A DNA stretch of 58,332 nt from CAWIOX01 sp963837775. GTDB lineage: Bacteria; Pseudomonadota; Gammaproteobacteria; Burkholderiales; Burkholderiaceae_D. The DNA lies in NCBI GenBank assembly GCA_963837775.1, contig CAWIOX010000011.1, forward strand, positions 1 to 58,332. Reading direction: 5' to 3'. This document shows, piece by piece, positions 1 through 8,344 of this stretch (position 1 is the first letter of the stretch; each line of letters opens with the position of its first letter). The notes below the pieces were generated by a model. That model worked only from the letters and a program-made list of their open reading frames with translations, was not told the origin of the DNA and did not search any database. Position numbers and translations under genes: made by a program.

Positions 1-15
1 GTTTTGATCGTTGTT

Positions 16-55
16 CCGGCCAGCGCCAAGTCAGCGAGGCCGGTTTGTTATTTTT
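16..55 (+). terminator. Rho-independent terminator-like hairpin at the window edge
   Basis: CCGGCC (16-21) pairs with GGCCGG (38-43) and is followed by the T-rich tract TTTGTTATTTTT. It probably ends a plus-strand transcript whose gene lies left of the window. The loop of 16 nt is long, so strength is uncertain. Confidence 0.5.
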
Positions 56-64
56 AAGAAAATT

Positions 65-137
65 GCGGGGTATATGTAAAAATATGCAGGTTGCCGCAGG
101 TATTCATTGGGTGTTTAAAAATACAGGGGGATGTATG
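65..137 (+). repeat. Dispersed intergenic repeat, copy A
   Basis: First of eight related copies. It shows the family landmarks in order: foot GCGGGGTATAT, the central block TTGCCGCAGGTATTCATTGGG, then TTTAAAAATAC followed after about seven bases by GTATG. The 3' AT-rich hairpin is weaker than in other copies (ATAC/GTAT only). It is the left bracket of the segment holding the decayed HEPN-like gene and the RAYT remnant; copy B is the right bracket. Confidence 0.75.
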
Positions 138-193
138 TTGGACTGAATTGGATGGCTTGGCGTTGAGCCTGCGCAGCCCAATGTGCGTTAGCG

Positions 194-1200
194 ATGTCTT
201 TATTCATTGACACTGATTCTGTCATTTCCGAGTGCTGTGCCGTTCATATCGAATTGCTTCGTTTTTACCAGAAGCAACTTGATAAAATGCAAAGCAAGCG
301 TGGTGACGGGGTTCATGCAATATCCTGTGCCGACGACATGCCAGCGCATCTCCAGAAAGCTAAGCTGCAAAGGTGTTTCGCGGGTTTTCCCGAGAAACGT
401 TGTCCGTCACAAGTCCGTATACCCATAAAAGTCATTCGGACATATCTAGTTAGAAGATATATGACCAAACGTGAAGCTATTCATCAAGGCTTGCCGCCTT
501 GTACAAAGAAGGCGCGAATTGGCTGTTGCCTTCCAGAGGAAGAAAACAGTTCCATTCGACTACCAGAGCTGGTACACCAAGACGCTAAAGGCGGTGGCAT
601 CTCTTGCCTCAGATCGGCACGCGGAGTTTCGCAGCATCACGAAGTGGATCCAAAGAGAAAGTCTTGGAATACGGTAATTTGTAATTCAAGAGCGCTACCT
701 GAAGGGTTGGCGCCTGGCAGCTATCAGCACCAAAATTTCGACACGCGAGCCGAAGTGGTCGAGTGCTTTCTTAATCAACTTGCGATTTTGAACGCCAGTA
801 AAGGGGCCTGTGGATTCAGTCCTCGCAATATCGAAGGGGAGCTACTACGCTGAACTTCAAGACAGACGAAATTGCCAACGGCAAGACAACTGATCGAAGC
901 ACCTCACGTCCTAGGGCTGCGGGTGCGCTTGTTGGGATTGTTATCGAGGGCCATCTTCAGAAGATGTCGCAGCGGCACCGGGTAAGCATTGCGAAGAAGA
1001 ATCACCACAAGTCGCCGACCTACAATGACACCCCTGAAAGCTGCCTACTGTAATTGACACGCCGGCGTGAGCGAAAGAATCAGACTTTCTGGCTCGATCT
1101 CCGAAATGCTGTAAGTTCACACAAGAAGGATGCCGAGCCATAGAAAGGAAAGGTCGAAGAGTTGATACACGGGGCAGAGTGGCTAACCTGGACAAATTCT
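194..1200 (+). pseudogene. Decayed gene with a HEPN-like C-terminal part
   Basis: No single frame is open across this stretch, but translated fragments in different frames join into one plausible protein. Frames near 471-680 give FDYQSWYTKTLKAVASLA and EFRS; a second frame gives GLAPGSYQHQNFDTRAEVV and ECFLNQLAILNASKG (to about 830). Near 910-1185 a third gives AAGALVGIVIEGHLQK and RNAVSSHKKDAEP, then EELIHGAEWLT. The RN-x4-H pattern followed by KKDAEP is what a HEPN-type RNase or abortive-infection-like domain shows (Rx4-6H). At least four frame changes and in-frame stops (for example after CLL near 1050) make it a relic. I cannot name the intact family. It lies directly upstream of the RAYT remnant, inside the two repeat copies, so it may be cargo or an older resident gene. 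It is the only non-housekeeping protein relic in this part of the window. Confidence 0.45.
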
Positions 1201-1212
1201 TTAATCATTAAG

Positions 1213-1797
1213 CGGGCAGATTACCGCCGCAATCGCGTCCCCGGCGGGACGATTTTTTCACCGTCAATCTGCTCGAACGCCGCAGCGGCTTACTGGTCAG
1301 AGCACATCGACGCCTTTCGTGAAGCGGTGCGGCAGGTGCGTGCTGCGCCGGCCATTTCACATCGATGCGTGGGTGGTGTTGCCGGACCATACCCATTGCA
1401 TCTGGACGCTTCCGCCGGGTGACAGCGATTATTCCGGGCGCTGGAAAGCGATCAAGATTGCCTTTGCGAAGTCGCTGCCGAAAACCGAGCGTTTGTCGGC
1501 GGTACGTGTCCGCAAAGGTGAACGCGGGATTTGGCAAAGACGATTCTGGGAACATACGATTCGCGATGAGCGCGACTATGCGGCGCATGTCGATTACGTG
1601 CATATCAATCCGTTCAAGCATGGGCTGGTGCGACAGGTAAACGGGCATGGCCTCTAATTCGTCATTTCATCGTGTTCGTGACAGCGGGGATTTATCCGGA
1701 TAATTGGGCAGGCGAGGTGCCTGATTTGGCTGCGGGCGAAAGGGAACGCATAGACATGCGGCGGAAGGCGCTGCGCTTTTCCGCCCTACGCAACTGA
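1213..1797 (+). pseudogene. REP-associated tyrosine transposase (RAYT, Y1/HUH family), frameshifted remnant
   Basis: RAYTs are single-domain HUH nucleases of about 150-190 residues, related to IS200/IS605 TnpA, that act on REP hairpins. Here the family sequence is complete but broken. ADYRRNRVPGGT (1216-1251) is in one frame; FFTVNLLERRSGLLVR is in another (about 1255-1302); HIDAFREAVRQVRAA returns to the first; then FHIDAWVVLPDHTHCIW with the HUH pair (H-T-H) and ERGIWQRRFWEHTIRDERDY follow. The nucleophile tyrosine is expected in HVDYVHINPFKHGL (about 1590-1630). A last shift leads to VTAGIYPDNWAGEVPDL and a stop at 1795-1797. The start codon is also lost (CGG GCA where ATG CCx is expected). 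At least four frame changes plus the lost start indicate real decay, unlike the single isolated indels in housekeeping genes here. Repeat copy B begins 13 bp downstream, the usual RAYT-REP arrangement. Confidence 0.85.
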
Positions 1798-1810
1798 TTA
1801 TTCAAAAAAT

Positions 1811-1893
1811 GACGGGGTATATGCCAAAACATGCAGGTTCCCGCATGATTAATAAGGGCTGTTAAAAATACCCACCGCAGTATATAAGCAGCC
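1811..1893 (+). repeat. Dispersed intergenic repeat, copy B (adjacent to RAYT remnant)
   Basis: Foot ACGGGGTATATG, a hairpin CATGC/GCATG around AGGTTCCC, then GTTAAAAATAC, an 8-nt spacer and AGTATATAAGC. It starts 13 bp after the stop of the RAYT remnant and ends 15 bp before the 3' end of the convergent MocR gene. This tight link to the transposase remnant is the main reason to read the family as REP-like. Confidence 0.8.
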
Positions 1894-1907
1894 TCCAGCG
1901 CCCCAAA

Positions 1908-3335
1908 TCAAGCCCCGATCAGCAAATCGGTGCGTCCGGCGATCTGTTCCAGGAAGCGGTAGACCTGCGGCTGGTCGGTGTACGCGACATTGAAGCGCAG
2001 CCACGGGCTGGCGCTGTCGGCGCTGGAAAACAGCCGGCCCGGCGCCAGCACCAGCGCGCTTTCTGCGGCCAGATGCGCGACCTGCGCGGTGTCGATGTCG
2101 GCGGCGAAGCGGGCCCACAGGAACATGCCGCCGCTGGGGCGGTGGAACAGCTGCATCCCGCACTGCTCCAGCTGGGTCGCGACCGTGCGCTGCGCTTGCT
2201 CGCAACGGCTGCGCAGGCGCTCGATCGCGAGCCGGTGGCGGCCTTCGGTCAGGATGATGGCGGCCAGCTTTTCGCTGATTTCGCAGCTGGTCAGGCCTTC
2301 CAGCATCTTCTTTTGCGCCAGTTCGCGCGCCAGGTCGCGGTGGCAGGCGATGAAGCCGACCCGCAGGCTGGGCGAAATCGATTTCGACAGGCTGCCGATA
2401 TAGGTCACGCGATTGAGCTGATCGAGCGCCGCCAGCGAGATGCCGCGCTCGGTTTGCAGGTCGGCGAAGATGTCGTCCTCGACGATGCGGAAATCGAAGT
2501 TTTCCGCCGCGCGCAGGATGCGGTGGGCGGTGGCGATGCTGGTGGTGGTGCCGGTCGGATTCTGCAGGCTGGTATTGGTGAAGAAGGCCCGCGGCCGGTG
2601 CAGCGCGGCCAGCGCCTCCAGTTGCGCCGCATCCGGCCCGCTCACGGTGCGCGGCACGCCGATCACGCGGTAGCCCTGCATGCGCAGCATCGCGACCAGA
2701 TTCGCATACAGCGGGTCGTCCACGAACACGGTATCGCCCGGCTTCAGGAACAGGCGCGCGCACAGGTTCAGCGCCTGGCTGGCGCCCTGGGTCAGGATGA
2801 TCTGCTCGCTGTCGACCTCGATCGCGCGGCCGTGCAAGGCCTGCTGCAGCGCCTGGCGCAGCGGCAGGTAGCCGTAAGGATTGCCGTAGCGCACCATCGA
2901 ATTGGCGGTCTTGCGCGCCAGCGCCGCCAGCGCATGGCGGATCTGCTCGCCCTCCAGCCAGTTTTCCGGCAGCCAGCCGCAGCCGGGCAGCAGCTGCGCG
3001 CTGGCTTCGGCGAACACATGGCTGAGCAGCCATTCCGAATCGACCTGCATCTGCGCCATCGGGCTGCCGGATGCCAGCGGCGGCAAGGTCTTGCCGGGCG
3101 ACGGCAGGCTGACGTAATAGCCGCTGGCGCGGCGCGGCTGCAGATAGCCTTCGGCCACCAGCCGGTTATATGCATTGACCACCGTGATCAGGCTGATGCC
3201 GCACTGTTTGGCCATCAGCCGCACCGACGGCACCCGGCTGCCGATGGCCAGTTTGCCCTGGTCGATGTCGCGCCGCAACGCGTCGGTCAATTGGTGGAAC
3301 AGCGGCGTGCTTGCGGTGCGATCGAGGGTGAACAT
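1908..3335 (-). CDS. MocR/PdxR-type transcriptional regulator (GntR HTH + aminotransferase fold)
   Basis: 475 residues. Residues 1-75 form a GntR winged helix (TPLFHQLTDALRRDIDQGKL, then SRVPSVRLMAKQCGIS). The rest is a fold-type I PLP aminotransferase domain. The PLP lysine is expected in YIGSLSKSISPSLRVGF, with the DDPLYANL and EDDIFADL (PLP-ring aspartate) motifs before it. MocR proteins use PLP or an amino compound as effector and usually act on a divergent gene. The neighbour on the other strand, 557 bp away, is an amino-acid ABC importer, so I infer it regulates that operon and itself. The start ATG at 3335 fits the GntR domain N-terminus, and an inverted repeat lies directly upstream. 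The long open frame on the opposite strand is a high-GC shadow. Confidence 0.88.
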   Translation of the reverse strand: MFTLDRTASTPLFHQLTDALRRDIDQGKLAIGSRVPSVRLMAKQCGISLITVVNAYNRLVAEGYLQPRRASGYYVSLPSPGKTLPPLASGSPMAQMQVDSEWLLSHVFAEASAQLLPGCGWLPENWLEGEQIRHALAALARKTANSMVRYGNPYGYLPLRQALQQALHGRAIEVDSEQIILTQGASQALNLCARLFLKPGDTVFVDDPLYANLVAMLRMQGYRVIGVPRTVSGPDAAQLEALAALHRPRAFFTNTSLQNPTGTTTSIATAHRILRAAENFDFRIVEDDIFADLQTERGISLAALDQLNRVTYIGSLSKSISPSLRVGFIACHRDLARELAQKKMLEGLTSCEISEKLAAIILTEGRHRLAIERLRSRCEQAQRTVATQLEQCGMQLFHRPSGGMFLWARFAADIDTAQVAHLAAESALVLAPGRLFSSADSASPWLRFNVAYTDQPQVYRFLEQIAGRTDLLIGA

Positions 3336-3336
3336 G

Positions 3337-3382
3337 GCAATTGTCTATAGTGGTAGATAGGTACAGTTATAGAGATAATTGC
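3337..3382. promoter_or_regulatory. Candidate operator of the MocR regulator
   Basis: An imperfect inverted repeat, GCAATTGTCTATA (3337-3349) and TATAGAGATAATTGC (3368-3382), lies immediately upstream of the regulator's start codon. Between the arms is GGTAGATAGGTAC, a short direct repeat. Position and symmetry suit an autoregulatory site; there is no functional evidence. Confidence 0.4.
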
Positions 3383-3892
3383 ATAAATTGTATATACATA
3401 TTTTCAATGGCTTGATATACAGTGCGTGTACGCTCAGGCGTTAATCCAAGCAACGCCCGAAACTGGTGAAATCGGCAGGATGTATGGTCTATTTGGTAAT
3501 TAAATCAGGCGTCCGTGGCAATAGATCATTGCTTCCAGTTATTTTTTGCCGGTTTTTCATGGAGTGGCGTACAGTTTTACAATTGTGCCTGAGAGTAATC
3601 TGAAAACCGGACCGCATGCCATATAATTGCGCGCCAATTCTGGTCGGACTGTTCATGTACGGTTTTGCTGTTCTCGAAAATTGAAATTTCCTGTCGCGAT
3701 TTCAAAAGACTGCTGAAAATCGTGTGCCTATAATTTGAAAAATGAACACTGCTGGATAGTCTGTTTGCCAGATTACAAAAGACAGTGCATTGGAATGGTT
3801 GTCATTTGCCAGATCCGGCCAATGATGACAGATTGATCTGCATGGTATTGCATCGTGCAGTTTTGTAGTCCATTTACCTAGGAGAGACAACA
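3383..3892. other. Intergenic leader between MocR regulator and ABC importer operon
   Basis: About 510 bp, AT-richer than the flanking genes and without a credible gene. TATAAT-like hexamers occur at about 3620 and 3729, but neither has a good -35 at 16-18 bp. A loose inverted repeat (TGTCATT...AATGATGACA, about 3800-3830) lies roughly 60 bp before the binding-protein gene. The promoter of the importer operon should lie here, but I cannot fix it. Confidence 0.4.
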
Positions 3893-4669
3893 ATGAAGTT
3901 CAAGCATCTCGTGGCCATTATCGGCTTGTCATTTGCAGCATCGATCCATGCGGCCGACATGAAGGAATTGCGCGTCGGGCAGGACCCAACCTATGAGCCG
4001 TTCGAATACAAGACACCGGATGGCAAGCTGATTGGCTTCGAGGTCGATATCGCCAATGCACTGTGCGCTGAAATGAAAATGCGTTGCGTATTTGTCGATT
4101 CCTCCTGGGAAGGCATCATCCCCTCGCTGATGGCTAAAAAATACGACGTGATCCTGTCGTCGATGTCGATGACCGACGAGCGCAAGAAAGTGGTCGCCTT
4201 CACCGACAAGTACTACAACACGCCATCGCGCATCATCGTCAAGCGTGGCAGCGGCATCGATGGTTCGGTTGCCTCGCTGAAGGGCAAGAAGATCGGCGTG
4301 CTGAAGGGTTCGACCCAGGAAACCTATGCGCAAAAAGTATTTGCCAAGGCTGGCGCCACGGTGATCGGCTACGGCACCACGCAGGATTCCTATCTGGATA
4401 TGGCGTCGGGTCGCCTGGATGCACTGGTGGCCGATATCGTCGAAGTCAAGTCCGGCCTGCTGAACAAGCCGGAAGGCAAAGCCTATGAGTTGGTCGGTGC
4501 CGATCTGGTTGATCCGGTAGTGTTCGGCAATGGCGTTGGCGGTGCCTTGCGCAAGCAGGACACCAAGCTGAAAGAACAGCTCAATGCGGCGATCAAGGCG
4601 ATCCGTGCCAACGGCACCTACAAGAAAATTGCTGACAAGTACTTCGATTTCGACGTCTACGGCAAGTAA
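3893..4669 (+). CDS. Amino-acid ABC transporter periplasmic binding protein (HisJ/ArgT/AotJ type)
   Basis: 258 residues with a Sec signal peptide (MKFKHLVAIIGLSFAASIHA, cleavage about residue 20-21). The rest is a family-3 solute-binding protein: LRVGQDPTYEPFEYKTPDGK at the N-terminus, GFEVDIANALCAEM, and LSSMSMTDERKK for ligand contacts. This subgroup binds basic amino acids (lysine, arginine, ornithine, histidine). AGGAGA about 7 nt before the ATG is a good ribosome site. It is first in an operon with two permeases, an AotO-like deacylase and an ATPase, an order that resembles Pseudomonas aot (arginine/ornithine transport). AstE and NAD-glutamate dehydrogenase downstream support arginine as substrate; this is inference from context. 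Confidence 0.9.
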   Translation: MKFKHLVAIIGLSFAASIHAADMKELRVGQDPTYEPFEYKTPDGKLIGFEVDIANALCAEMKMRCVFVDSSWEGIIPSLMAKKYDVILSSMSMTDERKKVVAFTDKYYNTPSRIIVKRGSGIDGSVASLKGKKIGVLKGSTQETYAQKVFAKAGATVIGYGTTQDSYLDMASGRLDALVADIVEVKSGLLNKPEGKAYELVGADLVDPVVFGNGVGGALRKQDTKLKEQLNAAIKAIRANGTYKKIADKYFDFDVYGK

Positions 4670-4688
4670 TACCTGACGTTATGCTGTT

Positions 4689-4720
4689 CGATGCTCATCG
4701 GCCTGGTCTGGTGAGCATCG
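4689..4720 (+). terminator. Intra-operon hairpin after the binding-protein gene
   Basis: CGATGCTCA (4689-4697) pairs with TGAGCATCG (4712-4720), followed by GGTTTCTGTTGTTT. Stem-loops here commonly protect or partly terminate the binding-protein message so that more of it is made than of the permeases. Confidence 0.5.
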
Positions 4721-4759
4721 GGTTTCTGTTGTTTCCCTCCTGTTGAGTTAGTGATTACC

Positions 4760-5452
4760 ATGTTCAAAGGATATGCTGGACATATTTTAAGTGGCCTGGC
4801 GACGACGCTTGAAATTGCGATTGCCTCCCTGGTCATTGCGGCGCTGATCGGCTTGGTATGTGCGCTGATGGCCGTCTCGGATAATCCCATTTTCCGTGCA
4901 TTGACACGCATTTATGCCAGCGTGATTCGCGGCATACCGGATTTGTTGTTGATGTTGATGCTGTTTTTCGGCGGCCAGATCGCCCTGAATAACCTGCTGG
5001 AATGGATGCAGACTGACATCGTGATCGAACTCAATCAGTTCACCGCGGGTGTCATCACGCTGGGATTCATTTACGGTGCCTATTTCATGGAAACCTTCCG
5101 TGGCGCGCTGCTGGCGGTGCCGCGTGGCCAGGTCGAAGCCGGGCGTGCGTTCGGGATGTCGCCTCTGAAAATCAATACGCGGATATTGTTCCCGCAAATG
5201 GTGCGTTTTGCGTTGCCCGGATTTACCAATAACTGGCTGGTGCTGTCCAAGGCAACCGCGCTGGTCTCCGTGATCGGCCTGCAGGATGTGATGTATCGCG
5301 CCAAGGAAGCCGGTGCCGGTGCACGACAACCTTTTACCTGGCTGCTGTTTGCCGGCGCCTTGTATCTGATGATTACCTCGGTGTCGCTGTTGCTGCTGCG
5401 TCGTGTCGAGCGTAAATATTCTGCCGGTGTGCGTTATGGGAGTCATGTATGA
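4760..5452 (+). CDS. Amino-acid ABC transporter permease (HisQ/AotQ-like)
   Basis: About 230 residues, an integral inner-membrane subunit of the basic amino-acid importer. Hydrophobic stretches at about 9-33, 55-75, 90-110 and near the C-terminus fit the five-helix HisMQ fold. The coupling (EAA) loop that docks on the ATPase is visible as EAGRAFGMSPLKINTRILFP. I chose ATG 4760 (MFKGYAGHI), which aligns with usual family N-termini; GTG at 4751 is in frame and possible, and neither has a strong ribosome site. The stop overlaps the next permease start by 4 bp (ATGA), indicating translational coupling. Confidence 0.88.
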   Translation: MFKGYAGHILSGLATTLEIAIASLVIAALIGLVCALMAVSDNPIFRALTRIYASVIRGIPDLLLMLMLFFGGQIALNNLLEWMQTDIVIELNQFTAGVITLGFIYGAYFMETFRGALLAVPRGQVEAGRAFGMSPLKINTRILFPQMVRFALPGFTNNWLVLSKATALVSVIGLQDVMYRAKEAGAGARQPFTWLLFAGALYLMITSVSLLLLRRVERKYSAGVRYGSHV

Positions 5453-6150
5453 ATTTCGAAGTGATGTTTACGGCGGATACATTTTTCCTGTATCTGGGCG
5501 GCCTGTGGATGACCTTGAAGCTGTTGGTCGGTTGCGTCCTGTTTGGTTTCTTCATTTCGATACCGATGGCGGTCGCACGTAATTCACGCGTGATGCCGCT
5601 CAAGAATGCGGTCTGGCTATTTACTTACGTGATTCGCGGCACCCCGCTGTTATTGCAGATGTACCTGGTCTACTACGGCTTGTCGCAATTTGCGGTGGTG
5701 CGCGAAAGCTTCGCCTGGACGGCACTGTCGGACCCGATGTTCTGTGCGCTCGCCGCGCTGACCCTGAATACGGTCGGTTACACGACAGAAATATTTGCCG
5801 GCGCCATCCGCGGCTTGCCCTATGGTGAAATCGAGGCTGCCAACGCGTATGGGATGGATCGCTTCACGATACTCAGGCGCATCATCCTGCCCGCAGCACT
5901 GCGCACCAGTTTGCCGGCCTACTCGAATGAAGTGATCATGATGTTGCACAGCACTTCACTGGTCAGCACCATTACTTTGCTGGATCTGACCGGTGCCGCC
6001 AATCGCATTTACTCGACGTATTATTTGCCATTCGAAGCTTTCATGCTGGCGGCAGTCATCTACATGATGGTGACTTATGCGATGGTGCGCGGCTTCCGTT
6101 TTGCCGAATGGCGTTATCTGGCCTATCAGCGTCCGCAAGAGGTCAAATAA
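5449..6150 (+). CDS. Amino-acid ABC transporter permease (HisM/AotM-like)
   Basis: 233 residues, partner permease of the preceding gene. The N-terminal membrane segment (FLYLGGLWMTLKLLVGCVLF) and further helices fit the HisM fold. The EAA loop is EIEAANAYGMDRFTILRRII. The start ATG overlaps the stop of the upstream permease and the stop TAA shares a base with the next ATG (6150), so the operon is tightly packed. Confidence 0.9.
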   Translation: MNFEVMFTADTFFLYLGGLWMTLKLLVGCVLFGFFISIPMAVARNSRVMPLKNAVWLFTYVIRGTPLLLQMYLVYYGLSQFAVVRESFAWTALSDPMFCALAALTLNTVGYTTEIFAGAIRGLPYGEIEAANAYGMDRFTILRRIILPAALRTSLPAYSNEVIMMLHSTSLVSTITLLDLTGAANRIYSTYYLPFEAFMLAAVIYMMVTYAMVRGFRFAEWRYLAYQRPQEVK

Positions 6151-7267
6151 TGCGTATCGATCATCATATCCTGCCGGCCGGCAGCATCAATTGCCAATAC
6201 ACGCTGAGCAGCATTCATTACGGCAGCGCCGGCGGGCGCAAGATTTATTTGCAGGCCGGGCTGCATGCGGATGAAGTGCCGGGCGTGCTGGTGTTGCATC
6301 ATTTGCGTGCGATGCTGGCGCAGGCCGAAGCCGAGGGCAAGCTGCAGGCTGAAATCGTGGTGGTGCCCATCGCCAACCCGATTGGCCTGGCGCAGACTTT
6401 CATGCATGACCATCTGGGGCGCTTCGATTTCGCGACCGGCTCCAACTTCAACCGCAGCTACCCTGACCTGGCCGAGAAATTGCTGCCGCTGGTCAGGGAT
6501 GACCTGACCGGTAACGCCGAGCACAACCAGCGCGTGATTCGCGCCGGCATGCGGCAGTTGCTGGATGCGACAGAAATCGAGACCCCGCTGGACGCGATGC
6601 GCGTGACGCTGATGCGTCTGGCGCATGACGCCGATATGGTGCTGGATTTGCACTGCGACTGGGAAAGCGTGATGCATCTCTACACTGCCTCCGCCTATTT
6701 GTCCGAAGCGGAGACGCTGGGCCGCTACCTCGAGGCGCAGGCGGTGCTGGTGTCGGATTCGCCGGGCGGCGCCTGTTTTGATGAAATGCTGTTCAAGCCC
6801 TGGCTGTATCTGGGTCAGCAGCTGGGGCAGGATTTCCCCATTCCGCCATCCTGTTTTGCTACGACGGTCGAATTGCGCGGCGAGGCCGATGTGTCGCACG
6901 CGTACGCACTGGCGGATGCGCAGGCAATCTATCATTACCTGTGCGCGCAGGGAGCGATTCTGCAGGACCCTCCGGCTGTTGCCGCCGGCAAAATGCGAAG
7001 CGACACCACTGGCCGGTTCGGTAGGGATTTCCGCGCCGGAGGCAGGCGTGATCGCTTTTCTGAAGAAGCCCGGGAGACTGGATCAGGCAGGGCGATGCAG
7101 TGTGCGAAGTGATCAATCCGATCAGCGGCGCAGTTTATTCGATAGTCAGCCCGGTTGAGGGCGTGCTGTATGCGGGAATCAATTTACGCTACGCCACGCG
7201 CGGTAAGGAGTTGGCAAGAATCGCAGGGGCAGTCGCCACGCGCAGCGGCTATTTGTTGGGCGCTTGA
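6150..7267 (+). CDS. Succinylglutamate desuccinylase/aspartoacylase-family protein (AotO-like), frame interrupted by two +1 insertions
   Basis: M14-type zinc deacylase family. The Zn-binding signature HADEVPG is near residue 38 with the third ligand in DLHCDWE (about residue 168); NFNRSYPD (residues 93-100) is in the substrate pocket. The frame from ATG 6150 breaks at the AAAA run near 6990. It continues in a second frame (KCEATPLAGSVGISAPEAGV) and in a third from about 7072 (GDWIRQGDAVCEVINPISG) to the stop at 7265-7267. Removing one base at each point gives 371 residues, the normal family length, so both are probably sequence errors. A member of this family sits inside the Pseudomonas aot operon (aotO), its role unclear; perhaps it releases amino acids from acyl derivatives. 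It follows the permease with a one-base overlap. Confidence 0.8.
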
Positions 7268-7370
7268 ATCAGCGTATATAAGAAGTTGCAACAGGATGAT
7301 ATTCCCGCTTTGCCGGACTTGATTATCGGCAACGTCAAGTTAAGCATGAATGAATAGATAAGGAAGTTGT

Positions 7371-8168
7371 ATGACCCAGTTGATCGTTGAGAATCTGCAT
7401 AAAAGTTACGGCAAGAACGAGGTTCTGAAGGGAATCTCGATTGAGGCGAACAAGGGCGATGTGATCAGCATCATCGGCGCCTCCGGTTCCGGCAAGAGCA
7501 CCTTTTTGCGCTGCATCAATCTGCTCGAAAAACCGACCGAAGGCCGCATCATCGTCAATGGCAACGAGCTCAAGCTGGTGCGCCAGAAGCATGGCGATCT
7601 CGATTGCGCCGATCCGAAGCAGTTGCAGCAGGTGCGCTCCAAGCTGGCGATGGTGTTTCAGCACTTCAATTTATGGTCGCACATGACCGTGCTGGAAAAC
7701 ATCATGGAAGCGCCGATCCATGTGCTCGGCACTTCGAAGAAGGAGGCGATGGAGCGCGCGCGCCATTACCTGGACAAGGTCGGCGTGGTCGGGCGCGAGG
7801 ATTATTATCCGTCGCATCTTTCCGGCGGCCAGCAGCAGCGGGTGGCGATTGCGCGTGCGCTGGCGATGGAGCCGGACGTGATGCTGTTCGATGAACCGAC
7901 TTCGGCGCTCGATCCGGAACTGGTGATCGAGGTGTTGCGCGTGATGCAGAATCTGGCCAAGGAAGGGCGCACGATGATCGTCGTCACCCACGAAATGGAG
8001 TTTGCGCGCAACGTCTCGAACCAGGTGGTGTTCGTGCATCAGGGCAAAATCGAAGAGCAAGGCGATCCGAAGATCGTGCTGACCAATCCGCAAAGTGCCC
8101 GACTGCAAAAATTCCTGTCCGGCTCATTGAAGCAAGTGCCAAATATTGCCGCAGGATTTGCACCCTGA
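7371..8168 (+). CDS. Amino-acid ABC transporter ATP-binding protein (HisP/AotP-like)
   Basis: 265 residues, cytoplasmic ATPase of the importer. Walker A GASGSGKST (about residue 36), Q-loop VFQHFNLWSHMTVLENI, ABC signature LSGGQQQRVAIARALA, Walker B VMLFDEPTSALD and H-loop VVTHEM are all intact. The insertion VRQKHGDLDCADPKQL before the Q-loop is typical of HisP-type proteins. AAGGAAG lies about 6 nt before the ATG. It closes the importer operon and is followed by a strong terminator. Confidence 0.93.
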   Translation: MTQLIVENLHKSYGKNEVLKGISIEANKGDVISIIGASGSGKSTFLRCINLLEKPTEGRIIVNGNELKLVRQKHGDLDCADPKQLQQVRSKLAMVFQHFNLWSHMTVLENIMEAPIHVLGTSKKEAMERARHYLDKVGVVGREDYYPSHLSGGQQQRVAIARALAMEPDVMLFDEPTSALDPELVIEVLRVMQNLAKEGRTMIVVTHEMEFARNVSNQVVFVHQGKIEEQGDPKIVLTNPQSARLQKFLSGSLKQVPNIAAGFAP

Positions 8169-8195
8169 GTCCTTGCATCCCACTCTGTATTCCGG

Positions 8196-8232
8196 CGGGC
8201 CGGGAGAAAATCATTTCTCCCGGCCCGTTTGC
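8196..8232 (+). terminator. Rho-independent terminator of the importer operon
   Basis: A perfect 14-bp stem, CGGGCCGGGAGAAA (8196-8209) with TTTCTCCCGGCCCG (8214-8227), a tetraloop ATCA, and then TTTGCTTTT. It lies 28 bp after the ATPase stop and separates the importer from gdhB. Confidence 0.88.
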
Positions 8233-8344
8233 TTTTGTCCATAATGGGCCGGTGGTGCCGCACTCCTGTAAAACCATGTCGCGTGTTTAGAAGCGGCAAT
8301 CAGGGGCTTGGCGCACACTAGACCAACTGAATTTGGGAGATCCC

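Noticed and set aside
2073..3350. 425-residue open frame opposite the MocR gene
   Set aside because: Composition is Arg/Ala/Gln-rich with no recognisable domain; it mirrors a clear protein on the other strand, as expected in high-GC DNA.
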